Shown here: positions 12,105-21,542 of the stretch, in pieces
Numbering within the stretch: position 1 is the first letter of the stretch
Layout: every line of letters begins with the position of its first letter
Made by a program: the position numbers and the translations under genes
NCBI GenBank assembly: GCA_030737875.1
Contig: CM060911.1
Location: 99,034,599 to 99,098,598 of the forward strand
Direction: 5' to 3'
Source: Allium sativum
Taxonomy: Eukaryota; Streptophyta; Magnoliopsida; Asparagales; Amaryllidaceae
Length of the DNA stretch: 64,000 nt
The notes under the pieces: model-generated
Database searches by the model: none
Seen by the model: the letters and a program-made list of their open reading frames with translations, nothing else
Told to the model about the DNA's origin: nothing

Positions 12105-12589
12105 TTGATTATTTAAAAATGGAAATTTTGCAAACGACCTCGGATTTCGACGAAACCACTTTTGTTGGGTCCGTGATGTCAAGTTATTGCTAGGTTTCAA
12201 ATTTCATAATTTTTCGAACCAATATGTGAGCGTGGCAAAGGAAAACGCGTTTGACCAGTTTCAGTTGATTTTAATCGACTGGAAAATGGCCATTTTTCTA
12301 ACGGTCTCAGAATTCAACGAAACTAGTTTTGTTAGGACCTTATCGCCAATACGAAGCTAGAAAATATTTTCGGGAATTTTTACAGTTCGTATGTGACCCC
12401 GGTAAATTGAAATGCGCGTTCAAATTCAATATATAGAAGTATATGTTGATTTTGATGAAAACTGATCGGAACGATCGAATCAGCTTACGATACATACCCC
12501 ATTGTGTTTGGAATGGCGGTAAAACGTTATGGACGACAGGCGGTGGGCCTCGTTTAGAGGTCGTATGTAAAAGTCAACCTTTTTGAATT

Positions 12590-13020
12590 TAAATAATTAA
12601 ATTAAAATAAAATAAAAGCTCTTCCTCTCCTCCCCTTAAATCCCTCTGCTCCCCCTCCCCCCCCCCCCCCCCCGTTCACGTTTTCAATTCAAAATTAAAA
12701 AAGGGGGGGAATCGCGATCTCCCCCAGGCGATCGATCGCCCTGACGCCGCCCAACCACCAGGAGGCGGCCGCCTCCGATCAACCCTCCCTCCAGTCGAGC
12801 GCCGCGCCCCCTCCATCTTCCCCTTCTTCTCCTTTCTCCCCGCGACAGACTCCAGACCCGACCCCTCTTACCTCGAGGCGCGCACGAGCACCACCCACCT
12901 ACTCTACCTGGCCAGCGAACCCCCTTCAACCCTCCGCGCCCCTCCTGAACCATGTCGCACCCTCCCCCTTCACCTTGACCACCTCCTTCAGCCACTGCCT
13001 CGCGAGAAAACCCTCCCCCA
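12590..13020 (+). promoter_or_regulatory. LTR promoter, C-rich leader and 5' splice site
   Basis: A TATA-like A/T stretch near 12590-12616 is followed by a pyrimidine- and GC-rich leader including a long C run (about 12658-12673). It ends in CCCCCAGTAAGT, a strong 5' splice site (GT at 13021). The partner acceptor, GGTTGTGCAG, lies beyond the Tekay insertion with AG at 43221-43222. Confidence 0.4.
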
Positions 13021-13262
13021 GTAAGTTTTTATTTGTATTTATTTACTTTAATTTATATAAAGTAATAAGTGTTTTTATATATAAATAAATCAGTTTTTAT
13101 ATAGCATTAAAAAGGTTTATATTTTATAAAGCTATGATTTTTATAGTGTAAAAGCGAAGAGCTATGATTTTTGTTTAGGAAAGGGTAGTGATAGTGAATG
13201 GGAAAGATCGTATTTTTAAACATAGAAAGATCATATTTTTAAACATAGAAAGATCGTATCTT

Positions 13263-13593
13263 TTTAAATATAGAAAGGTGGGATTTTTATATATTGAATA
13301 GCGAAGTAAAAATAGGATTTTTATATATTTAATAGTGAAGTAAAAATTCGATTTTTATATACTGAATAGCGAAGTAAAAATTCGATTTTTATATATTGAA
13401 TAGCGAAGTAAAAATAGGATTTTTATATATTGAATAGCGAAGTAAAAATTCGATTTTTATATATTGAATAGCAAACTAAAAAATCGATTTTTATATATTG
13501 AATAGCGAAGTAAAAATTCAATTTTTATATATTGAATAGCGAAGTAAAAATTCAATTTTTATATATTGAATAGCAAAGTAAAAAAGATGATTT
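13263..13593 (+). repeat. 34-bp tandem array in LARD-B LTR
   Basis: About nine units of the same AGCGAAGTAAAAATTCGATT-type repeat as at 4497-4800, with variants such as AAAATAGGATTTTT. Followed by the conserved GTAGTGGCTACGGGCA segment. Confidence 0.85.
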
Positions 13594-14579
13594 TTATATA
13601 TGTAGTGGCTACGGGCAGCGAAAGTGAAGAAAGGCGAGAACGAAGAAGAGTCGAGATGATTGGATTAGCTATTTGTGAGAACTTCTCACTCTAAATTTCT
13701 TTTTCTAGTTATATATATATATACTAGGATGCAGACGGTGCTTAGTAGCACCCGATACCCGTCATCCACAGACCATGGACGGCTTGTATGCTTGTTTGAT
13801 GTGTTGTGAAAATTGTTTGTGATGTTGAAGTAAAATCGATAATAAAATGTGGATGTGTTGGAATAAATTAATTATCCTTAAAAATATAATTTTTAACGTG
13901 AATGTGAATAAATGAATATTTATAAACGAATCGGCCGATTTGTTTATATACACTAATTTGACTGATATTAATTGGGTCGATAAATTTTACACATCGCCCA
14001 ACTGCACAAATAAAACTCTGTGTTTGTTGATTTGAAACCCCACACGGGTGTTGGGATGATATTTGGGTACACGAATCCCAATTATTTAATTGTATGTCGA
14101 TCGATGGGTCGACAGACTGTGTAAGCGTTGATTATTTATATTTGATGCTTATGCAGTTGTGTGGTGCACTTTGGATGATGGTTGATTGTTTATCGTTGTT
14201 ATTATATACATGTGTTGTATGGAATCCATATAATTAACATTATATGGTGATTGATTGGGCCTCATTCCAATCGGGAAAATAATGAATATTATAAAAGAAA
14301 ATTCATGTGCTGAATATAAGAATAGTCATGTGTTGACGATGTTCATGAGTTGAAACTATTGATGTGTTGAGTGAAATATTTTATATAAAAAATTTACATC
14401 TTTATCATATTTAAAATTAGAACTACTTCACGGTGGAGTCTAATTAAAATTCAAACGGTAGATACAATGATTTTATAAAATATTTTACATAACAAAAATA
14501 GTCGTGTGTTGAAAGAAATATAGATTCATGTGTTGAATAGAATATATATTCATTTGTTGAATAGAATAACGAAGTTTTT

Positions 14580-15311
14580 GAAATATATAAAGCCGTGGTG
14601 ATTAGAGTTGCGCTATTTTGGCGTGAACGATATTTATATCGATTTTATTCGTTTTACAATGAGTATTGAAAAGTTATTTCAAAATTTAATATTTTGAAAT
14701 GAAATTCACATTAAATTAGATAAAAAAATTCAAATTGAAATTTTATTGAATCAATTTGAAATGAATTCGAATCGAATAGAAAATGAATTCAATTCGAATT
14801 GAATAGAAAGTGAATTTGAATTCGAATTGAATTGAAGCGAATTTGAATTCGAACTGAATAGAAATGAATTAAAATTGAATTAAATTGAAATTGAATTAAA
14901 AACGAATTGAAATCGTTTTGAATGAAATTTAAAAAGAACTGAAATTGAAATAAATTTGAAATGAATTCGAATTGAATTAAATAGAAGGTAAATTCAAATT
15001 GAATTGAATTGAATTAAATTGAAATATATAAAGCCGTGTTGATTAGAGTTGCGCTATTTTGACGTGAACAATAGCTATATCGATTTTATTCATTTTACAA
15101 TGAATATTGAAAAGTGATTTCAAAATTTAATATTTTGAAATGAAATTCAAATTAAATTAGAATAAAATTCAAATTGAAATTTTATTGAATCATTTTGAAA
15201 TGAATTCGAATCGAATAGAAAATGAATTCGATTCGAATTGAATAGAAAGTGAATTTGAATTCGAACTGAAGTAAATAGAAGGCAAATTCAAATTGAATTG
15301 AATTGAAACGA
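14580..15311 (+). repeat. Segmental tandem duplication inside LARD-B LTR
   Basis: A segment starting GAAATATATAAAGCCGTG occurs at 14580-15020 and again from 15021 to about 15311, the second copy with an internal deletion. Both contain GATTAGAGTTGCGCTATTTT and ATATCGATTTTATTC. The complete LARD-B LTRs have this segment once (about 50820 and 57937), so the duplication belongs to this copy. Confidence 0.7.
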
Positions 15312-15459
15312 ATTAGAAATCGAATTGAATTGAAACGAATTTGAATTCGAATTAAATAAAATTGAAATGAATTCGAATTGAAATTGAAGATGAAGTTGAA
15401 ATTGTTTTTGAAACGAATTTAGAACTATTTATAAAATTTGTTTTAAAAAGGAAAACGAC

Positions 15460-15491
<32 letters not shown>

Positions 15492-17813
15492 TATATATAA
15501 TGGCCTGAATAGAACGCACCGCGCCACGGCAGTTTGTGAATTTCGACCATTGACTTCGAATTGACGTTGCGGGAGATCCGACCGTCGAATTCTCCTAAAA
15601 TCGGAACCGTTGGGTTCGTATCAAAAAGAGCTTTCCAATGAATATTAGAAATTTGAAATCTAACGGTTGGATTCGGAATTATGTCCAAATCAAATTTGAA
15701 AAAGGTCGCTGTAAGTGCAGTTCGATGGCCGTTGATGGAAATCGACTGTACAGGCCTTGATAAAATTATTAAAAATATTAATAATTTGTGTAAAATCATA
15801 ATATGTGAATTGGAAAGAACTGGGATGAAAAACTCCACATTTGAAATGATAAAAACAGATTTTTATTGAAATGAACTAGTTTTAAACTAGAATTAAAATC
15901 AATTTATTTTTGAAATAAATAAATTGAATTTGAAAGTGATTTTAAAAATAATCAATATTCCCAATACGTGAATTGGACTGGAGTTGAATCGAAATTATCT
16001 TCGGAATATTTCGATGTTGGATTCATGACTATACAGATATTGTTATGGGAATTTGAAAGATATATTTTATATCGTTATTTCCAATACGATATATGTTGGT
16101 TTCAGAAATTGATATTGAATATAAGTCGATATATTTTCTATTCAAAGCCTTGTATTTAATATCAAATATGATTTGGGTTTATCGTGATTCGTGTTTTAGA
16201 TGACATTGGTACTTTAACCCAGTTAAAGACAGGATATTGATTTTTGAAAAGATTAAAACTAAGTGGAGTTTTAATGAATATTTAATTAGATTGAAATGTG
16301 AATTGATAATTTAAATTATCAAATTTGGAAAGTGATCGAGAATGGAGTGTCACCAGTTTTGCTCCAAGGCGATAGTTAAATCTTTAGTTAGATTTGAACG
16401 TGAAATGGTAATTAATTTTACCGATAACACCGTGGTGTTAGATGTGGAGTATTACCACTATTCTCCATGGGATATATAGGTTGGGATTGGGAAATAAAAT
16501 AAATATTTACTTCAGTGTGGTTCGCTAATCCCGACTAGTTAGAAATGATATCCAAAGGAAGATTAAAGAATAAATTTAGAAGAATTTATCTTGGATAAAA
16601 TTTAATGGGAACGTATTCCCTAAGAATGTGATTTTGTGAATAAAAGAATATTCTGAATTGGAATGAGGCGTCTGTTGTGTTTGTGTAACATTTTATTATC
16701 ATATATGTGGGTTATTCAGAAAGGACGGGTTTATACCCATTCTGAATAACCGATTCGACGAGATGTCGAAGATGAAGACGGTGGTTGAAGAACGAACGTC
16801 TTCACATCGTTTGGGTGATTACTGATGATCTTGATTGGGCTGTACACCCAAGATGAGGGAAACAGTTGGTGATCGTCCATACATACTTGGAGATCGATGG
16901 ATATGCGAGGAAAGTGCCTCCAGTTTCGTTCAGACCTAGAGCGAACTTGTAAATGGATTGTGTGTCTGGCATTGGATTTTATTATGTGTTGATTGATCTC
17001 TATTAAATATACATCTGTTTGGCGGCGGAGAATTTATTCTCTTACTTAACGCCCTTCTCTGAGATGTACGAGCTCAGATGTTGTATATCGATGGACATCA
17101 GTCGCATGGAGTGAATTGTCAGTGTGGCACGCGTAAGTGGCAACTGATCAGGGCTTCTGTTGAAAAGCAGAGTCTTGTGGTTGATGATCAAAGCACGGCC
17201 TGTGTGGCGTAGCTTTGTGTATAACGTGAATTCGCGAGCCTCACACCTCGGTATGAGTCAAAAACGGGATAGTGACTGCAGGGAGAGCATGACGTTTCTT
17301 TCTAGCTAGGGTGGTGTCAGTGACCTACCAGCCCTGACATTTATATACTTTTCACCTGTGTGGTTGTTGGAATGCGAGGCGCCTCGGATATAGGCCTGTA
17401 AGGACCGAGAAACGTGTGTTCAGGAATTGCCAATCCTCAAAAGTAAGAGAGGATCGGCCCTGAAGATCCAAGGATCATAGTGGGGTCCTGAGGCATTTGC
17501 TAGAGTGTCTTGAACGTGGAAAGGAGCTTGCCCCTTGCCTCGGCTCGTGACGGAATCCAATTTCCAATATGTGATATTGCGGTTTTAATTGTAGAACTTG
17601 TATGGCGACATGATATATGGTACCCATGCCGTCTATGATTGATATTTATGATTGAAATTGTTTTGACACTATACACTTATAATAGTATCAAATGATTTGT
17701 TTTGAACGTACCAAGCATGTTTGGCTATTATAAGGGAAAACCATATCCTCCGGCTTGTGTTGCATTGTGTGATGGGACCTGGGTCTTATAAAAGCTTCAT
17801 TTTTCCAAAAAGC

Positions 17814-17818
17814 ATTGC
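17814..17818 (+). other. Target site duplication ATTGC, left
   Basis: ATTGC immediately before the Tekay 5' LTR, repeated at 43005-43009 after the 3' LTR. Removing the element and one copy restores a continuous LARD-B LTR (AAAAAGCATTGC followed by GTTGTTTT). Confidence 0.9.
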
Positions 17819-18044
17819 TGTAACACCCCGCAAATTCTATAACTGTGAAATTAACAAATTAAAGTATAATTAATCTGAAATCGAAGAACTAAGGAAAACG
17901 GGATACGCCATTGCGTTCGTCTCGGAAAAATACGCGAAATAGAGTCCGAGTTTTCGAAAAACGGAGTCCTTATGAAGAAGATATTGCCTTCGGAAGTTTG
18001 AGAATTAAATTTAAAATTCAAACAGAGTAAAATAATTAAAAATC

Positions 18045-18533
18045 GGGCCCAATGGGCCAGGGCGGATAAACACCCGCCTAGGCCACCCAGGTCGACTGGG
18101 CTGTCGACCTGGGCTACCCATGTCGACAGGGCTGTCGACGGCCCTGTCGACAGGGGTATCGACCTGGTCGAGCCCAGCCAACCTGGCTGGCCAGGTCTGT
18201 GTTTGGCCGATTTTCTGTGGTCTGCTTTGTCATTAGGGCTAGGTGGCAGGCTCTAATTGGTATCTCTTGCGAATGAATGGCTACGATCAATCCAAGCAAC
18301 ATCAATGGTCCTAATCAGTTCCTAACCTCTATATAAACAACCCTAGACTAAACCCTAATCTATTCATTCAAAAATAAGAACATAGCCGCCATGTTGCTGA
18401 GGAACGACAAAGAGTAGCCGCCAACTAGAGAGAGGATTAGGAGGAAAATTCTAAGGCATAAAGCAACTCAATCAAATCAAACCGCGTCTTCAATCCCTAA
18501 ATTAGAGAATTCATCACACCATTGTAAGTAGAG
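18045..18533 (+). promoter_or_regulatory. Tekay LTR promoter and leader
   Basis: GGGCCCAATGGGCC (18045-18058) contains two TGGGCC/GGCCCA site-II-type motifs. TATATAAAC (18330-18338) is a canonical plant TATA box, and AAACCCTAAT (18350-18359) is a telo-box just downstream. Site II plus telo-box is known from promoters of plant growth and translation genes. The leader ends in ACCATTGTAAGTAG, a strong 5' splice site (GT at 18534-18535). Transcription start would be near 18360 (inference). Confidence 0.6.
18121..18152 (+). repeat. 32-bp near-perfect palindrome in Tekay 5' LTR
   Basis: Built from TGTCGACAGGGC and its reverse complement around a central GTCGAC. One base (18140) breaks the symmetry. 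The 3' LTR copy at 39982-40013 is perfectly symmetric. It sits in a GC-rich patch with several further GTCGAC/TCGAC motifs, about 180 bp before the TATA box. Confidence 0.85.
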
Positions 18534-19160
18534 TATTACTTTGGTATGAATAAACAATTGTGTTGGTTTGTATGCTTGAATTGTGGCAATAAAGTTATTC
18601 ATATTTGTGCGTTCTTATCAATTTGAAATATTATATACGTTTGGATATTCTTGAATTATGTTATTCATGTTATAAAGAACTACATGCGGTAGTTCTATGC
18701 AAGTATACGTTTGGAATATTTCGCAAATTATGTAATCCATGTTGAAGCTACATGTATGTAGTTGATTTAAATTCATGCAAGTTTGGGATTTTGCTACTAT
18801 GCCATCATGATGTATATTTTTGTGCATAAATCATTTTGTAAGTAATTGGAATAAGTTTGGGTTATTATAATCCATATGAAATTATGTTGGGAATTTGGCA
18901 TCATGTATTAAGCCATGCTTTTGTACTAGAAAACCTATTTGCAAACTTATGAATATGGCTAGGCTATGAATGATATTTGGCATAATTGAAATCCATGATT
19001 AAGTCTATCTTGTTTACAAGAATTTTATGATGATATATGTGGTACACAGCTAGGTTAGGTTCAAAAATCCCTTTTTGCAAGTTTGTATGACTAAAGTAAA
19101 AATCATGATTTCATGTTAGAAGTATTTATGCCATGGTTATGTGAACAAATTTAACTATAC

Positions 19161-19290
19161 TTATGCCATGCTTATGTTTGACATTATGCCATGCTTATGT
19201 TAGAAATATTTATGCCATGCTTATGTTTGACATTATGCCATGCTTATGTTAGAAATATTTATGCCATGCTTATGTTTGACATTATGCATA
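19161..19290 (+). repeat. 53-bp tandem repeat in Tekay LTR
   Basis: Two full units and a partial one, built from CATGCTTATGTTTGACATTA and ATGCCATGCTTATGTTAGAA. The 3' LTR has the same copy number at about 41022-41151. Confidence 0.8.
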
Positions 19291-19793
19291 AATAAAAGTA
19301 TAGGTTCATGTTGTAATTATGACTATGTGTCAATAATGATACCCAATTTAGACTCTTATCTCAACTACAAGTTCACATGCTTTGATTCATGTCACCTATG
19401 CTTTATGACCAAAGTATATGTCACTACTATGCAAGTACACCAGTTTCTATTTTGTATTCGCAACGTCATATTGCAAGTTCATGCGCTCACATTCCCCTCT
19501 TTGTGTATGTAATCACGCTTTAAGCCTCCCCTTTTCGCATGGCTAAATTGGGCTTTAAAAGGCTAAGCCCAATATATATAAACGGATGTGTAAAACAGGG
19601 GAAAATAACGTTGGGTAAAAATTAATTAATGAATGAAAATATAAAATAGAAGGGCCCAAGTTCAAGTATGGGTTGGGCCCATGATTGGTGTAACCTTTAC
19701 ACCATTAACTTAATAATGGGCCGCAAATATTTACATATAAGAAATAAAGAAGAATGACAAAATATGTAAATGTAGAACATACGATGTGTTTAA

Positions 19794-19883
19794 CCCGAGG
19801 TTGGATTGAGTTGTGATGTAAACCTGCCCGGAACCGCCCGGCTGTCCAGTAGTCACAACAATACCTATCCAATGTGGGAGGTT
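19794..19883 (+). other. Shared hairpin module, copy 1 (Tekay 5' LTR)
   Basis: Begins CCCGAGGTT and ends GGGAGGTT. Three nested stems can form: TTGGAT (19801-19806) with ATCCAA (19867-19872); GTTGTGA (19810-19816) with TCACAAC (19853-19859); TGCCCGG (19825-19831) with CCGGC (19838-19842), one C bulged. The same layout with compensating changes occurs at 19905, 27437, 35271, 41655 and 41766. Function unknown. Confidence 0.7.
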
Positions 19884-19904
19884 AAACATGGAGCCCAATA
19901 AGGA

Positions 19905-19993
19905 CCCGAGGTTAGACTGAGTTGTGGCGTAAGACTGCCCGGAACCAACCGGCAACAGGCAGCCACAACAATACCTCTCTAATGTGAGAGGTC
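19905..19993 (+). other. Shared hairpin module, copy 2 (Tekay 5' LTR)
   Basis: Same layout as copy 1. Stems: TTAGA (19912-19916) with TCTAA (19978-19982); GTTGTGGC (19921-19928) with GCCACAAC (19962-19969), eight perfect pairs; TGCCCGG (19936-19942) with CCGGCA (19949-19954). Compared with copy 1, both sides of the first two stems changed together. Confidence 0.7.
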
Positions 19994-20699
19994 AGGGCCT
20001 TAATAATACAATTAAGCCTGAGTCAGGATTGTTAGGATTAAGTGAACTAAAGACTTAATCAAAATGGAACATGCTAAACTAAACGGACTGGTGGGGATTA
20101 GGTTAGAAAACACTTAACCAACTTAGCATGTTGGCTAGAGATAGAAAACCTAGTAACGGGGGACCCTTTTCAGCAGTAACCCTAGAAGGTGTATCAGGAT
20201 ACCCTGAAACTAGGAAGGGTAGGGCACGATTACTGGGCTGATTGTAAGAGGTCAAATCGACGGCGGTGGTGTAGCAGTGTAGGTTCTAACGGGGTGCGGG
20301 CGTGCACACACTCCGGCGCAGAAAAATAAGGCACTGGGCACTAGTAGCATACCTGTGCATTCTAAGGTTGTGTCGGGCCGCCACCATGGGACTTGATACA
20401 CCCCACGGTGGGACCAGCATAGGTAACTACAAACATCGGGGGCCGTAAGACACATGTAACTATGCGAGTAGGAGCCGATCATTGTAAAATGGATCACTTC
20501 ACCCTGATTATGGGGTGTCAGTTGGAAACTAGTTTATATGGGTTCAGAGATTAACATGGGGTACGATAGTATATTCGACCCTAGACAACTTAACCAAGTT
20601 TATAGTGCTTGCCCACTTCTTGTTTATACTTATCATACCCAGTTCTTTATTCATAGACAAAATAGTACTAGACTTACTCAGGCTTTATGTCTGACTCTA

Positions 20700-20752
20700 C
20701 TTTTCTTTCGTCTTCTTTTCTTCCGTTTCCCCCCCCCCCCCCCCCCCCCCAG
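20700..20752 (+). promoter_or_regulatory. Splice-acceptor-like site with long C run in Tekay LTR
   Basis: A pyrimidine tract (TTTTCTTTCGTCTTCTTTTC, then a run of 22 C) ends in CAG at 20750-20752 and is followed by GTCCACAGGG. With the donor at 18534 it would remove 2219 bp of the LTR. The equivalent in the 3' LTR ends at 42603 and has only about 14 C. Confidence 0.4.
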
Positions 20753-21011
20753 GTCCACAGGGAGGGAACACAGCAGCTTGACCAACCTTAACATCCAGCT
20801 TGCAGAAGAGAAATGTATTGCTTGGACTTTCCTGTTTTGAACTATGGCTTTGGACAATCCACTATGGGGACTTTTGCAGTTTATCTATGTTTTATTTATG
20901 CTTCTTTAAATAATGTACTCAAGACAGATTATGAAAGTGTTATGTTATGTTTTTGGAAAAAGATGTAAGACAATCATGGTGATGTTTTGTAACACGTATT
21001 TGCTTTGATGA

Positions 21012-21017
21012 AATAAA
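21012..21017 (+). terminator. Poly(A) signal-like AATAAA
   Basis: AATAAA about 140 bp before the LTR end, followed by T/G-rich sequence. Candidate polyadenylation region; the same motif in the 3' LTR is at 42863-42868. Confidence 0.4.
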
Positions 21018-21155
21018 AGTTTGTTGTTTTTCCGCTGTTTACAAATATGTGTTCTTATATCTGTCTTGTATATCTGTGACTTATACTTATAAACCTCCAC
21101 CAAAATTAGGGCATTCCCTTTGAGAGTGACCCTAACGGAGGTGGGGTGTTTCACT

Positions 21156-21167
21156 TGGTATCAGAGC
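21156..21167 (+). other. Primer binding site, tRNA-iMet (Tekay)
   Basis: TGGTATCAGAGC, two bases after the 5' LTR end at 21153. Complementary to the 3' end of initiator tRNA-Met. Confidence 0.9.
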
Positions 21168-21542
21168 ATAGGTTTACCAGATAAGATAAAAAGTTTTGAA
21201 AAATTGTTTTCAAAAAGGAAATTTAAAGAAGCATTTTTAAAAGAAAAATATTATTTTATTTTAAAAAGGCAAAGTCCACTCCCCAAAGCCATAGGTACTA
21301 TCTCTTATTCTTCGTTTTGAATCTATCCTTTTTGTTTCAGCACGTCCGAAGATCTTAACTTACCAGAAGGGGTACCAATACCTGGTTGGTTTAGACGGTT
21401 CTTAGAAGCGAGGGCCACTCAGCCAGGTCCTACCGTTCCTCCTCCCCCAGCTGCAGGAAATCATCCAGCTGCAGCGGCACCTTTTCCTCCACCTCCTCCT
21501 CGGGGAAACACGTTTGCTAAGATATGTAAAGATTTTAAAGCT
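21168..21542 (+). other. Leader and upstream open part of the gag frame
   Basis: From 21168 to 21320 I see no coding signal. From 21321 the gag frame is open, but without an ATG until 21543. It reads through ATSEDL-like and proline-rich sequence ([18 protein letters not shown]) that looks like real gag N terminus. CTTTTTGTTTCAG ending at 21340 is a good 3' splice site directly before this part. The gag start may therefore come from an upstream exon, or the original ATG was lost. Confidence 0.45.

Larger units (their letters stand above)
12105..17818 (+). repeat. LARD-B LTR, 5' part, interrupted by the Tekay element
   Basis: Forward LARD-B LTR lacking its start. At about 12105-12120 the motif GATTATTTAAAA (normally 70 bp into the LTR) is fused to AAAATGGAAATTTTGC (normally about 390 bp in), a small deletion at a shared AAAA. 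It then runs collinearly with other LARD-B LTRs up to 17818, where the Tekay element interrupts it. It resumes at 43010 after the target duplication ATTGC. It contains the promoter and leader, the 34-bp array and a segmental duplication. Confidence 0.8.
17819..21153 (+). repeat. Tekay element 5' LTR
   Basis: Runs TGTAACACCCCGC to GGTGTTTCA. In order it contains a palindromic GTCGAC cluster (18091-18166), TATA box (18330-18338), telo-box (18350-18359), leader and 5' splice site (18534), a 53-bp tandem repeat (19161-19290), two hairpin modules (19794-19883, 19905-19993), a C-run splice-acceptor-like site (to 20752) and a poly(A)-signal-like AATAAA (21012-21017). Confidence 0.92.

Noticed and set aside
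19794..19993. Shared module as a plant snRNA-type promoter, because its reverse strand has CTCCCACATTGG close to the upstream element TCCCACATCG
   Set aside because: Other copies read CTCTCACATTAG and lose the match while keeping stem pairing. No TATA at the right spacing was seen.
20252..20497. 81-codon minus-strand frame in the Tekay LTR (also 42113-42358)
   Set aside because: Identical only because the LTRs are young copies. No domain, no signal, antisense to the LTR promoter.
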